The notes beneath the pieces are model-generated. The model was not told the DNA's origin. It did not search any database and saw only the letters and a program-made list of their open reading frames with translations. This document shows positions 51,328 to 61,500 of a stretch of 64,000 bases of DNA, one piece after another; the stretch's first letter is position 1, and every line of letters starts with the position of its first letter. The stretch covers positions 35,670 through 99,669 of the forward strand of contig NZ_CAXQBR010000001.1 of NCBI RefSeq assembly GCF_964222135.1, given 5' to 3'. The stretch comes from Euzebya sp. (lineage in GTDB: Bacteria; Actinomycetota; Nitriliruptoria; Euzebyales; Euzebyaceae). The position numbers and the translations under genes are program-made.

Positions 51328-52189
51328 GATCCTCGCCCAGGGCTGGATCCCCGACCTCGACCTCGCCGGGGGGATCGAGACGGTCGTCGACTGGCTGCAG
51401 GACAGCCTCGGCGTCGTCTTCACCCTCGTCCGCGACGTCGTGGGCTGGGGCGTCGAGCAGACCGAGACCCTGCTGACGCTGCTGCCCACCGCCGCGATGA
51501 TCGTCGTGCTCACGCTGATCGCGTTCGCCGCCAAGCGCTGGGCCTTCGCGGCCTTCACCGCGGTGGCCTTCACCTTCATCGCGACGCTCGGCCTGTTCGA
51601 GGACACGATGCTGACCCTCGCGCTCGTCCTCGTCGCCGCGCTGCTCGCGGTGGTGATCGGCGTCCCCGTCGGCATCCTCGCCGCGCGCAACGACACGGTC
51701 AGCGCTGCCGTCAAGCCCGTCCTCGACTTCATGCAGACGATGCCGTCGTTCATCTACCTGCTGCTCGCCGTGGTGTTCTTCCGCATCGGCGTGGTCCCCG
51801 GCACGATCTCGTCGCTGGTCTTCGCGATGCCGCCCGCCGTCCGGCTGACCGAGCTCGGCATCCGCCAGGTCGACGCCGAGGTGGTGGAAGCCGCCGAGGC
51901 GTTCGGCGCCCGCCCCCGGGAGGTCCTCACCGGCGTGCAGCTCCCCTTGGCCCGCGCCTCGATCATGGCCGGCGTCAACCAGGTGATCATGCTGGCCCTG
52001 TCGATGGTCGTCATCGCCGGACTGGCCGGCGCCGGCGGCCTCGGCGAGCGGGTCGTCTCCGGCGTCCAGCGCCTGCAGGTCGGCCTCGGCGTCGAGGCGG
52101 GCCTCGCCGTGGTGATCCTCGCGATCTTCCTCGACCGCGCGACCGCCGCGTTCGGGACCGGCGCGCGGCACCGGACCGGCACCTCCTGA
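51320..52189 (+). CDS. Glycine betaine/proline ABC importer, permease (ProW/OpuAB-like)
   Basis: This 289-residue inner-membrane permease has about six to seven helices and the binding-protein-dependent transport signature EAAEAFGARPREVLTGVQLPLA, which docks the ATPase. The typical ProW segment DFMQTMPSFIYLLLAVVFF lies before it. The N-terminus is a short amphipathic region. The gene overlaps proV by 8 bp and precedes the binding-protein gene by 48 bp. Confidence 0.94.
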   Translation: MPEILAQGWIPDLDLAGGIETVVDWLQDSLGVVFTLVRDVVGWGVEQTETLLTLLPTAAMIVVLTLIAFAAKRWAFAAFTAVAFTFIATLGLFEDTMLTLALVLVAALLAVVIGVPVGILAARNDTVSAAVKPVLDFMQTMPSFIYLLLAVVFFRIGVVPGTISSLVFAMPPAVRLTELGIRQVDAEVVEAAEAFGARPREVLTGVQLPLARASIMAGVNQVIMLALSMVVIAGLAGAGGLGERVVSGVQRLQVGLGVEAGLAVVILAIFLDRATAAFGTGARHRTGTS

Positions 52190-52237
52190 CACCCACCAGA
52201 ACCACCCGTACGACCCGATGAGGAAGGAAAGGCGAAC

Positions 52238-53278
52238 GTGACCCACCTACGCCGAACACTTGGACGATCACACCTGCGCTGGCTCCTCGCCGTGCTGGCC
52301 TCCTGCCTGCTGCTGGCGGCCTGCGCCTCCGAGGACGGAGATGCCGGCGACGAGGAGGCCGCGGACGACGCGACCGACGAGGCCGCCGAGGAGACCGCCA
52401 CCGAGGCGGCTGATGACGAGGCGGCTGATGACGAGGCCGCCGCCGACGGGGCCACCGAGGCGGCCGCCAACCGCTCCGGCGAGACCATCACCATCGGCTG
52501 GATCCCCTGGGAGGAGGACATCGCCGTCACGAACCTGTGGCACGCGATCCTCGAGGAGAACGGCTACACCGTCGAGCAGCAGCAGCTGGACGCCGGCCTG
52601 CTCTTCGACGGGCTGGCCACCGGTGACCTGGACCTGTTCCTCGACGCCTGGCTGCCCAACACCCACGCCGACTACTGGGAGGAGTACTCCGACCAGGTCG
52701 CCGACCTGGGCGTGTGGCTCCCCGAGGCCCCGCTGACCTGGGCCGTCCCGAGCTACCTCGAGGACATCAACTCCATCGAGGACCTGGCCGACAACGCCGA
52801 GATGTTCGACGGCCAGATCGTCGGCATCGAGTCCTCCGCCGGCCTGACGCGCATCTCGCGCGACGAGGTCATCCCGGCCTACGACCTGGGTGACTCCTAC
52901 GAGCTCGTCGAGAGCTCCACCCCGGCCATGCTGGCCGAGCTCGACAACGCCATCGGCAACGAGGAGCCGATCGTGGTCACCCTGTGGCGGCCGCACCCGG
53001 CCTACGCCGAGTACGACATCAAGGACCTCGAGGACCCGCAGGGCGCGCTCGGCGAGCCCGACGAGATCCACGCCGTCGCCCGCCAGGGCTTCGCGGACGA
53101 CTTCCCGGAGGTCGCCGCGGCGATGGAGGCCTTCGAGTTCGACAACGACACGCTGTCCGAGCTCGAGGTCCAGGTGCTCGAGGAGGAGGGCCAGGAGCTC
53201 GAGGCCGCCCGCGCGTGGCTCGAGGAGAACAGCGACTACGTCAACCAGTGGCTCGAGGGCACCGCCCTGGAGCTCTGA
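52238..53278 (+). CDS. Glycine betaine-binding lipoprotein (ProX/OpuAC-like)
   Basis: This 346-residue substrate-binding lipoprotein has a signal ending LLLAAC (Cys29), then an acidic Ala/Asp/Glu tether of about 50 residues, and an OpuAC domain. Aromatic ligand-cage candidates are the Trp residues in IGWIPWEEDIA and VTNLW, TWAVPSY and LWRPHPAYAEYD. The strongly acidic tether is common in halotolerant species and contains a 15-bp tandem repeat. AGGAAAGG precedes the GTG at 52238. A perfect hairpin follows the stop and probably ends the operon. Confidence 0.95.
   Translation: MTHLRRTLGRSHLRWLLAVLASCLLLAACASEDGDAGDEEAADDATDEAAEETATEAADDEAADDEAAADGATEAAANRSGETITIGWIPWEEDIAVTNLWHAILEENGYTVEQQQLDAGLLFDGLATGDLDLFLDAWLPNTHADYWEEYSDQVADLGVWLPEAPLTWAVPSYLEDINSIEDLADNAEMFDGQIVGIESSAGLTRISRDEVIPAYDLGDSYELVESSTPAMLAELDNAIGNEEPIVVTLWRPHPAYAEYDIKDLEDPQGALGEPDEIHAVARQGFADDFPEVAAAMEAFEFDNDTLSELEVQVLEEEGQELEAARAWLEENSDYVNQWLEGTALEL
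52406..52435 (+). repeat. 15-bp tandem repeat inside the ProX acidic tether
   Basis: GCGGCTGATGACGAG occurs twice in a row and adds one repeat of an Ala/Asp/Asp/Glu unit. It is in frame. Confidence 0.88.
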
Positions 53279-53316
53279 GCGACCCACCGGGCGCACCAGA
53301 CGCCGACACCTGAGGA

Positions 53317-53342
53317 GAGGGCGGGCCGCACGGCCCGCCCTC
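53317..53342 (+). terminator. Intrinsic terminator-like hairpin after proX
   Basis: GAGGGCGGGCC (53317-53327), loop GCAC, GGCCCGCCCTC (53332-53342) form a perfect 11-bp stem. No T-run follows, which is common in high-GC actinobacteria. Confidence 0.8.
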
Positions 53343-53372
53343 TGCCGTGCGCCCCGGACGCCCCACGCGGAC

Positions 53373-53401
53373 GTGACTCCCGGGCCGAAGTCCTCTAGGG
53401 T
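53373..53401 (+). promoter_or_regulatory. Putative promoter of the second osmoprotectant operon
   Basis: GTGACT (53373-53378) and TAGGGT (53396-53401) are 17 bp apart. The expected leader is about 90 nt. The -10 hexamer equals that of the proVWX operon. Confidence 0.5.
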
Positions 53402-53496
53402 CGCCCCCACGCCTCAGGTGCGGCTTCAACCGCTGCTGCCGAGGCCGGTGGGTGGGACCGCACACGACAATCGTGGAAGTAGGTGGCCTAGAGCTC

Positions 53497-54144
53497 GTGT
53501 CCTCATTCCTGGACTACCTGTCCAGCAACTACGACGACCTCCTCGTGCAGGCGGCGGAGCACGTGCAGCTGGTCGCGATCGCGATCGTCGCCGGCACCGT
53601 GGTCGGCGTCCTCCTCGGGATCGTGGCGCACCGATCGAGCCTCCTCGCGCCCGCCATCCTCAACACCGAATCCGTCCTGCTGACGATCCCCTCCCTGGCG
53701 CTGTTCGCGCTGCTCATCCCCCTCGTCGGCATCGGACCGACACCCGCGATCATCGCGCTCTTCCTCTACTCCCTCCTCCCCATCACGCGGAACACCGTCG
53801 CGGGCCTCGCCCAGGTGGACGCGGCCGTCGTCGAGTCGGCACGGGGCATGGGGATGGGGTGGGCCCGACGGCTGGTGCGGATCGAGCTCCCCCTCGCGTG
53901 GCCGGTCATCCTCACGGGCATCAGGGTCGCCACGCTCCTGACGATCGGGATCGCCGCGGTGGCAGCGCTCGTCGGCGGGCCGGGCCTCGGCCAGGAGATC
54001 TTCTCCGGCATCCGGCGGCTCGGCAGCTCCGGTGCTGACCAACCCATCTGGGGCGGCACGCTCCTGATCGTCCTGATCGCCTTCGCGTTCGATGTCGTCT
54101 ACCTCGTCATCGGGCGCCTCACGACCTCCAAGGGCCTGCGATGA
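53497..54144 (+). CDS. Osmoprotectant ABC importer, first permease (OpuCB-like)
   Basis: This permease of 215 residues has five to six membrane helices and the conserved ESARGMGMGWARRLVRIELPLAWPVI cytoplasmic loop. The small size and NTVAGLAQVD segment match OpuCB/OpuCD-type subunits. GTG 53497 is chosen since it is followed directly by SSFLDYLSSNYDDL, the usual start of the family; an in-frame GTG at 53473 would add eight residues. Its stop overlaps the ATPase start (ATGA). Confidence 0.9.
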   Translation: MSSFLDYLSSNYDDLLVQAAEHVQLVAIAIVAGTVVGVLLGIVAHRSSLLAPAILNTESVLLTIPSLALFALLIPLVGIGPTPAIIALFLYSLLPITRNTVAGLAQVDAAVVESARGMGMGWARRLVRIELPLAWPVILTGIRVATLLTIGIAAVAALVGGPGLGQEIFSGIRRLGSSGADQPIWGGTLLIVLIAFAFDVVYLVIGRLTTSKGLR

Positions 54145-55364
54145 GCCACGTGCAGACATCACCGACCGCTGCTGGCAGCGGACCCGAGCGCGAGGTCATG
54201 ATCCACCTCGAGGAGCTGACGAAGCGGTTCCCCGGGCAGTCCGAACCCGCGGTCGACCGCGTGACCATGTCCATCCCGAAGGGCGAGATCGTCGTCCTCG
54301 TGGGCCCGTCGGGGTGCGGCAAGACCACCACGATGAAGATGATCAACCGGCTGATCGAACCGACCAGCGGCCGGATCGAGCTCGGCGGCGAGGACGTGAC
54401 CGACACCGATCCCGACCAGCTCCGCCGTCGGATCGGGTACGTCATCCAGCAGATCGGGCTGTTCCCCCACATGACGATCCGCGACAACATCGCGACGGTG
54501 CCGAAGATGCTCGGCTGGGACGCGGACCGGATCGACGCTCGCGTCGACGAGCTCCTCGAGACCGTCGGGATGGACCCGGCTGCCTACCGCGGCCGCTACC
54601 CGAAGGAGCTGTCCGGCGGCCAGCGCCAGCGCGTCGGCGTCGCCCGCGCCATGAGCGCCGACCCCGACGTGATGCTGATGGACGAGCCGTTCGGCGCCAT
54701 CGACCCGATCACCCGCGAACGGCTGCAGAACGAGTTCCTACGCGTCCAGGACGACATCAAGAAGACGATCATCTTCGTCACCCACGACATCGACGAGGCG
54801 ATCAAGATGGGGGACCGCATCGCGATCCTCGAGAACCGTTCGCGCATCGCCCAGTTCGCCACCCCCGAGGAGATCCTGACCGCCCCCGCGAACGACTTCG
54901 TGGAGGACTTCATCGGCTCCGGTGCGTCGCTCAAGCGGCTGCGGCTGACTCGCGTCCGCGACATCGAGTACGCGAGCGACCTGCCGACCGCGCAGCTGTC
55001 CGCACCTGTCGAGGACCTGCGGCGCCAACTCGACGCGAGCGACTGGACCGCGATGCTGCTGCTCGACGAGCGCGGCCGGCCGCAGCGCTGGGTCAACCCG
55101 AAGGACCTGCGCAGCGAGCGCTACCGGGAGGGCCAGCCCGGCCTGCCGGTCAACGCCGTCGTCGAGCCGCAGGCCACCCTGCACGACGCGCTCAACGAGA
55201 TGATCGCGTCGAACGCCGGCAGCGCCGTCGTGGTCGATCGCACGGGCGGCTACCAGGGCGTCGTCGACATCGACAGCGTCATGGTCGCGATCCAGCAGAT
55301 GCGCGAGGAGAGCAGCCGCTTCTACAAGGCCTACAAGCAGACCGAGGTCGAGGTCGGGCCGTGA
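54141..55364 (+). CDS. Osmoprotectant ABC importer, ATPase with CBS domains (OpuCA-like)
   Basis: This 407-residue ATPase of the second importer has Walker A GPSGCGKTT, signature LSGGQRQRVGVAR, Walker B VMLMDEPFGAIDP and THD. The C-terminal region (about 285-395) contains a CBS pair (SAPVEDLRRQLDASDW, ATLHDALNEMIASNAG, VVVDRTGGYQGVVDIDSV). Such domains in OpuCA bind c-di-AMP in firmicutes; in actinobacteria the ligand is not settled. It overlaps both neighbours by four bases, so all three inner-membrane parts are translationally coupled. Confidence 0.95.
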   Translation: MSHVQTSPTAAGSGPEREVMIHLEELTKRFPGQSEPAVDRVTMSIPKGEIVVLVGPSGCGKTTTMKMINRLIEPTSGRIELGGEDVTDTDPDQLRRRIGYVIQQIGLFPHMTIRDNIATVPKMLGWDADRIDARVDELLETVGMDPAAYRGRYPKELSGGQRQRVGVARAMSADPDVMLMDEPFGAIDPITRERLQNEFLRVQDDIKKTIIFVTHDIDEAIKMGDRIAILENRSRIAQFATPEEILTAPANDFVEDFIGSGASLKRLRLTRVRDIEYASDLPTAQLSAPVEDLRRQLDASDWTAMLLLDERGRPQRWVNPKDLRSERYREGQPGLPVNAVVEPQATLHDALNEMIASNAGSAVVVDRTGGYQGVVDIDSVMVAIQQMREESSRFYKAYKQTEVEVGP

Positions 55365-56179
55365 GCGACGCTGCCCTCCTCGAGGACGACGTCCCGACGG
55401 GCACCGGTCCCGTCGACGATCGGCCTGACGTCTCGCACGAGACCGCGACGAGCACCTGGCGGAAGCTGGTCCGCTACGGCGGGCGCCCGCTGGTCATCGC
55501 CCTCGTGCTCGGCGGCCTCTACCTGTACGTCACCGGGATCGAGTGGGACTCCGTGGAGCAGCGGACCTACACCTGGGACTTCATCACCCCCCGGTTGACC
55601 CGGCACCTCTACCTGACGTTCGTGTCGACCGCGATCGTGCTCGTGATCGCCATCCCCCTCGGCATCGCCGCGACGCGGCCGGCGCTGAAGCGCGTGCAGA
55701 GCTTGATCCTCGGCCTGGGCAACCTCGGCCAGGCGATCCCGTCCCTGGGCCTCATCACCCTGCTCGTGCTGTACATCGGCACCGGAGTGCGGCCTGTGAT
55801 CATCGCTCTGGTCGCCTACTCCGCCCTGCCGATCATCCGGAACACGATGGTCGGCCTGCAGCAGGTCGACCGGAACCTCCTCGAGGCCGCGCGGGGCATG
55901 GGCATGTCGCCGCGGCGCGTGCTGCGCACGATCGAGATGCCCCTCGCCGTCCCCGTCATCCTGGCGGGCGTGCGGACCGCGCTGGTGATCAACGTCGGCA
56001 CCGCGACCCTCGCCTACCTGTACGGGGCGGGCGGGCTCGGCGAGATCATCTTCCGCGGCTTCCAGTTGAACCGCGACTCGGTCCTCTACACCGGGGCGCT
56101 GCTCACCGCCGCCCTCGCCCTGCTGATCGACTACCTCGCCAGCTTGGTCGAGGAGTGGCTGACACCCCGCGGCCTGTAG
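55361..56179 (+). CDS. Osmoprotectant ABC importer, second permease (OpuCD-like)
   Basis: This 272-residue permease starts with a GTG that overlaps the ATPase stop (GTGA). An acidic N-terminal extension of about 50 residues precedes the first helix. The transport core has NTMVGLQQVDRNLLEAARGMGM and the docking RRVLRTIEMPLAVP, very similar to the first permease. Two different permease genes around one ATPase gene is the OpuC layout, as opposed to ProVWX. Confidence 0.93.
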   Translation: MSDAALLEDDVPTGTGPVDDRPDVSHETATSTWRKLVRYGGRPLVIALVLGGLYLYVTGIEWDSVEQRTYTWDFITPRLTRHLYLTFVSTAIVLVIAIPLGIAATRPALKRVQSLILGLGNLGQAIPSLGLITLLVLYIGTGVRPVIIALVAYSALPIIRNTMVGLQQVDRNLLEAARGMGMSPRRVLRTIEMPLAVPVILAGVRTALVINVGTATLAYLYGAGGLGEIIFRGFQLNRDSVLYTGALLTAALALLIDYLASLVEEWLTPRGL

Positions 56180-56197
56180 CCGCCAACCCGTCCTGAC

Positions 56198-57184
56198 ATG
56201 ACCACAACCCCGAATGGTGTGATCTGCGTGAAACTCCGTGCCTCGGCACTCCTGCTCGTCCTCGCCCTCGCCGCCGCCGGCTGCTTCGGCGGGAACTCGA
56301 CCTCGAGCGGCGGTGAGGGACCGCTCGAAGGGGCGGAGATCACCATCGGCTCGAAGGACTTCGATGAGCAGCTCGTCCTCGGCCACATGTCCCGGATCCT
56401 CCTCGAGGAGAACGGCGCCGCGGTCACCGACCGCATCAACCTGGGCGGGACCGATGCCACCCGCTCCGCGCTGACCTCCGGTGAGATCGACCACTACTGG
56501 GAGTACACCGGCACCGCGTGGATCTCCTTCTACGAGGAGGACGACCCGATCGACGACCGCCAGGAGCAGTTCGACGCCGTGGCGGAGCGCGACCTCGAGG
56601 AGAACGACCTCGTCTGGGTGGCGCCAAGCCAGTTCAACAACACCTACGCGCTGGCCTACGCCTCCGACGCGGGCGATGAGCTCGGCAACCCCGAGTCCCT
56701 GGCCGACCTCGGGCCGATCATCGAGGAGACGCCGGAGCTCGCGACCCTGTGCGTCGAGACGGAGTTCCCGGCCCGCAACGACGGCCTGCCCGGGATGGAG
56801 GCCGCCTACGGCTACGAGTTCCCCGAGGACAACGTGACCGTCCTCGACACCGGCGTCGTGTACGAGTCCACCGCCGCCCAGGACCCCTGCTACTTCGGTG
56901 AGGTCTTCACGACCGACGGCCGCATCGCCGAGCTCGACCTCGTGGTCCTCGAGGACCCCGAGCAGTTCTTCCCCCTCTACAACGCCTCCCCGGTGTTCCG
57001 GAGCGAGGTGTACGACGAGTACGGCGACGCGATCGACGAGATCTTCACGCCGGTCGCCGAGGCGCTCGACAACGACACCATGGCCAGCCTCAACGCCCGC
57101 GTCTCGGGCGAGGAGGCCGCCGACCCGGCCGACGTCGCACGGGAGTACCTCGAGGAGGAGGGCTTCATCTCCGCCGACGAGTAG
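56198..57184 (+). CDS. Osmoprotectant-binding lipoprotein (OpuCC-like)
   Basis: This 328-residue lipoprotein has signal LAAAGC (Cys29), a short Gly/Ser/Thr tether, and an OpuAC-type domain: ITIGSKDFDEQLVLGHM at the start, then LTSGEIDHYWEYTGTAW, which is the QAT/OpuCC-like ligand loop, and ASPVFRSEVYDEYGD near the end. Aromatic residues in HYWEYTG can form a cation cage for choline, carnitine or betaine. ATG 56198 is the start used; a GTG at 56228 would shorten the n-region but keep the lipobox. It closes the second importer operon. Confidence 0.93.
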   Translation: MTTTPNGVICVKLRASALLLVLALAAAGCFGGNSTSSGGEGPLEGAEITIGSKDFDEQLVLGHMSRILLEENGAAVTDRINLGGTDATRSALTSGEIDHYWEYTGTAWISFYEEDDPIDDRQEQFDAVAERDLEENDLVWVAPSQFNNTYALAYASDAGDELGNPESLADLGPIIEETPELATLCVETEFPARNDGLPGMEAAYGYEFPEDNVTVLDTGVVYESTAAQDPCYFGEVFTTDGRIAELDLVVLEDPEQFFPLYNASPVFRSEVYDEYGDAIDEIFTPVAEALDNDTMASLNARVSGEEAADPADVAREYLEEEGFISADE

Positions 57185-57207
57185 CCCGGCCGATGCCTCG
57201 CGCCGCG

Positions 57208-57213
57208 TAGCCT
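57208..57213 (+). promoter_or_regulatory. Leaderless-type -10 box TAGCCT
   Basis: TAGCCT ends 8 nt before the ATG of the arginine deiminase gene; no ribosome-binding site is present. Confidence 0.5.
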
Positions 57214-57221
57214 GCGCTCGC

Positions 57222-58439
57222 ATGAGCATCACGAGCGAAGTCGGGCGCCTGCGCGAGGTCATCCTCCACCGCCCCGGGCTGGAGCTGAAGCGGCTGACGC
57301 CGGCGAACAAGGACATGCTCCTGTTCGACGAGCTCATCTGGGTCTCGAAGGCCCAGGAGGAGCACGACTCCTTCGCCCGGCTCCTGCGCGACCGGGGCGT
57401 GGCGGTCCGGCTCTTCGCCGAGCTCGTCACCGACGTGGTCACCGACGCCGAGATCGCCGCCGAGGTCATCGCCCGCCGCGCCACCGAGGACACCTGCGGC
57501 GTGGAGCTAGTCGACCGGGTCCGCGGGTTCCTGTCCGACCTGCCGCCGGCCGACCTGGCCGACCACCTGATCGGCGGGCTCACCGTCGACGAGGTGCCCG
57601 GCGCGGGGGAGGGCTTCGTCGGCGGCGTGCTCGGCCCGACCGCGTTCCTGGTCCCGCCCCTCCCCAACGCGGTGTTCACCCGCGACCCGAGCGCGCACCT
57701 CTACGGCGGGCGGATCCTGTCGCCGATGCACAAGCCGGCGCGCCAGCCCGAGCGGCTGCTGTGGCGGACCGTCTACGCCCACCACCCCGACCTGGCCGGC
57801 CGGCCCCTGTGGTACGGCGACCGCGACGCCGACTACTTCCCCGCCACGATCGAGGGCGGCGACGTCCTGGTGCTCGGCGACCGGGCCATCGCGGTCGGGG
57901 TCAGCGAGCGGACGTCGCCGATCGCGGTGGAGAACCTCGCAGCCCGGCTGTTCGCCGCCGACGAGGTCGACTTCGTGCTCGCCGTCGAGCTGCCCGTCGG
58001 CCGCGGGACGATGCACCTCGACACGGTCATGAGCCTCCTCGACCGCGACGCGATCGTCGTGTGGCCGCGACTGCCGTCGGTGGCCCGGACCCACCGGATC
58101 GAACCGGGCCGCAGCGGCGGGGCGGCCGGCCCGACCATGGCCGTGCGGGAGGAACCGGACCTGCTCCGCGCGGTCGCCGAGGCCATGAGCGTCGACGACC
58201 TGCGGGTCATCACCACCGGCGAGGACGAGGTCGCGAGCGACCGCGAGCAGTGGGACGACGGCAACAACACCCTGGCGATCGGGCCCGGCGAGGTCATCGC
58301 CTACGAGCGCAACACCGACACCAACCGCCGCATGCGCGACGCCGGGATCACCGTCCACGAGATCTCGAGCTACGAGCTGCCGCGCGGCCGCGGCGGCCCG
58401 CGCTGCATGTCGTGCCCGGTGGTGCGCGACCCGCTCTGA
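57222..58439 (+). CDS. arcA: Arginine deiminase
   Basis: This enzyme hydrolyses arginine to citrulline and ammonia. The 405-residue protein has the family order SEVGRLREVILHRPG, FTRDPSAH, EGGDVLVLG (catalytic Asp/Glu region), GTMHLDTVM (His), and the C-terminal GGPRCMSCP with the nucleophilic cysteine. arcB (ornithine carbamoyltransferase), arcC and an arginine/ornithine antiporter are absent, so a full ATP-yielding pathway is not encoded here. A separate TAGCCT box separates it from the osmoprotectant operon. Ammonia from this reaction could serve acid resistance or nitrogen supply, which is inference. Confidence 0.96.
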   Translation: MSITSEVGRLREVILHRPGLELKRLTPANKDMLLFDELIWVSKAQEEHDSFARLLRDRGVAVRLFAELVTDVVTDAEIAAEVIARRATEDTCGVELVDRVRGFLSDLPPADLADHLIGGLTVDEVPGAGEGFVGGVLGPTAFLVPPLPNAVFTRDPSAHLYGGRILSPMHKPARQPERLLWRTVYAHHPDLAGRPLWYGDRDADYFPATIEGGDVLVLGDRAIAVGVSERTSPIAVENLAARLFAADEVDFVLAVELPVGRGTMHLDTVMSLLDRDAIVVWPRLPSVARTHRIEPGRSGGAAGPTMAVREEPDLLRAVAEAMSVDDLRVITTGEDEVASDREQWDDGNNTLAIGPGEVIAYERNTDTNRRMRDAGITVHEISSYELPRGRGGPRCMSCPVVRDPL

Positions 58440-58515
58440 GCCGGGGGCAGGAGACGGCGGTGGCGACGTCGAACCCCCGGATACCGCCATCCGACCGCTG
58501 CCCCGGGAGACCCCC

Positions 58516-61500
58516 ATGCGCCGCACCCTCCTCCTGTCCGCCCTGCTCGCGCTGCTCTGCACGGTGATCCCGCCCGTGGCCGCCCAGCCCGCCGATCCGC
58601 CAGCGGACGTCGTCGTGGCGGGCTTCGAGCCGGTCGCCGTCGCCCGTCCCGGCGAGGCGGTGCAGGTGGCCGGGGTGCTGGGGGAGGGGCAGGCCGGCGA
58701 CGACGCCCCGTCGTTCCTGTCGACGGGCGTGCGGCTGGCGCTCCACGGACCCGACGGCCAGGTGGTCGACCTCGGGACGGCGACCTCCGGGGAGGATGGG
58801 GCGTTCGCCGTCGACATCCCGGCGGACGTGACCGCGCAGATCGCGCCCGGCGAGCGGACCGGGTGGCGCGAGACCTGGGCGGTGCGGGCGACGACGGCGG
58901 ATGGGAGGGCCGTCGCCGGGGCCGCGCCGGTCACCTTCGCCCAGGAGGCCGGCGTGCAGCTGGACTACGACTTCACCTCGTCGGTGGGGTGGGTGAAGCC
59001 CGGTGAGGCGTACCCCGCGCGGGTGATCCTGTCGAACTTCGACGCCGCCGCGAGCGGTCCGCACACCGTCACGATCGCTCCGGTGGACGGGACCACGGTG
59101 ACCGAGGTCCGCTCCGCGACCGGCACCGCGTCGCTTGCCGCCGACGGGTCGGTGACCTGGACCGTCGACGAGCTCGCGGCAGCCGCCGACGCCGGTCCCA
59201 CACGCGCGGTGCTGGTCGTCGAGTCCGTCGCCGACACGACCGGCCAGGACCCCCAGATCGTGTGGAAGGACCTCTCGGCCACCGCCGTCCTCGACGGCGG
59301 GCAGCCCGCCACCGCCCACGGACCCAAGGTCATCCCGCCGGACGAGCGCTACGACACCGCCCGCTACGGCGACCGGCCGTTCCCCGTCGTGCCGGTCGAC
59401 TTCACCGACTTCAGCCACCTCGAGGAGCACGACGCCGCCCGGCTGGACGAGATCGTGAACTCCCCTGAGTTCGAGGGCTCCACGTTCAACCTGTTCCAGG
59501 AGATGAGCTACGGCCAGCTGTTCCCGGACGGGCTCGTGCCCTCCGCCGGGATCGAGACGGCCGACTTCGCCTACGAGGGCACCGACGGCGAGGGCATCGA
59601 CTTCCACACCGCCCAGGTGCCGCCGCCGAACACGTGCACCGGCGTGCACACCCCCGAGGCCGCCGGGACCCCGCTGTACCCCGAGCGCATCACCGACGGC
59701 TGGTACCAGCTGCCCGGCACGACCGGCTACTACGGCCAGGACTCCGGCGGCTCCGCGGTGCTCCCCGCCCTCGGCGTGCCCGTGCCGGCCAGCATCGACG
59801 ACGGCTGCGGCGACACCGGCAAGGCCGTCTACGACGCCGCGGCGATCGCCGACCCGGAGATCGACTACAACGACTTCGACACCGACAAGGACGGCGTCGT
59901 CGACTTCTTCATGATGATCTTCGTCGGCTGCGGCGGGAACGGGGCCAGCCAGCTGGCCGCCGGTGCGGACTGCACCCACGGGCCCGTGCCGGGCGCCCCC
60001 TACGACAACCTCTGGCCGCACTCCTCGACGCTCGAGGCGGGCTTCCGCGACGCCGAGACCGGCCTGAGCGGGTACATCTCCGACGACCGCCTGACCGACC
60101 TCGAGGGCAACCTCCTCTTCTACACCGACGAGACCTACACCACCCTGACGACCGAGGACACCGGGCTGCCCGCCTACGTCCGCGTCGGCCCCTACAACGT
60201 GAACCCCGAGACGGTCTTCGACGCCGCGTCGGTCATCAGCCACGAGTACGGCCACTCCCTGGGGCTGCCGGACTTCTACTCGAACGGCGGTCTGGACCTG
60301 TACGGCACCTGGAACCTGATGGCGTCGGACTACAGCCAGCACATGGACGCCTACGGCCGCCAGGAGCTCGGCTGGGTCGTCCCGACCGAGATCCCCGAGG
60401 GCACCAGCGAGCTCGAGATGGTCGGATCCAAGACCGACATCAACCGCATCGAGTGGGTCACCCCTGACGGCGAGCCCTACGTCCTCGAGGGGCCCGACGT
60501 CCACAACGGGCAGATGTACCGGGCCGGGCTCCCGAGCCGGATCCTGATCGACCCGGCGCTCGTGGAGAACGGTGCCTCGCCGTCGCACGTGTGGTGGTCG
60601 ACGTCGGGCAACGACTACGCCTGCCCCTCGTCCCCGAACAGCCGCGCCCTCGACATCCGCCTGCCCCAGCTCGCCGACGTCGAGCCCGGCACGCCCGTCG
60701 AGCTGTCCTTCGCGAGCCTGTTCCACATCGAGTGGGACTTCGACTACGGCTTCGTCATGGTGACCACCGACGATGGCGAGAGCTACACCGCCCTCGAGTC
60801 CCAGGCCGGCTTCACCACGCCGGCGACGCAGAACCCGAACAACGTGGCCTGCCAGGCCGAGTTCGGCAACGGCATCACCGGCACCACGCAGTCGCACGAG
60901 GACGGCAGCGTCGAGGTGGACCGCCTGCTCGGGAGCTACCCCGAGAACGACGGGTTCGCGACCGACACCTATGACCTGAGCGAGTACGCCGGGCAGGAGG
61001 GCGTCGTCCTCCGCTTCGCCTACGTCACCGACGTCGGGCTGGCCGAGCCCGGCTGGTTCATCGACGACGTCGCGGTCACCGCCGACGGCGAGGAGCTGTA
61101 CGCCAGCGACTTCGAGGACGGCCCCGACGACCCGCTGATCTTCAACGGCGGGTGCGACCCGGACTCCGGCCTCGGCACCGCGCCGATCTGCTCCGACGGG
61201 TTCACCTACGTGTCCGCGACCGACGGCGCCCCCCAGGACCACGCCTACTACCTCGAGCTCCGCGACCGGTCGGGCTTCGACCTCGACGGCTACGGCCAGA
61301 GCGACCGCGGCGAGATCACCTGGACCCCCGGGCTGTCCCTCGGCTACACCGACGAGGCGTACAGCTACGGCAACGTCTCGAACTCCGAGCACCCGGGCCA
61401 GCACGTCCTCGACGCCGTGCCGGAGCCCGGCTCGACATCGCCCGACCTCGACGACGCCGCGTTCAACGCCGGCGAGGCCTACTCCGACGGCGGGGACGGC

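Noticed and set aside
50128..57184. Duplication of one osmoprotectant operon into two
   Set aside because: Gene order, number of permeases and binding-protein type differ, so they are two old families placed side by side.
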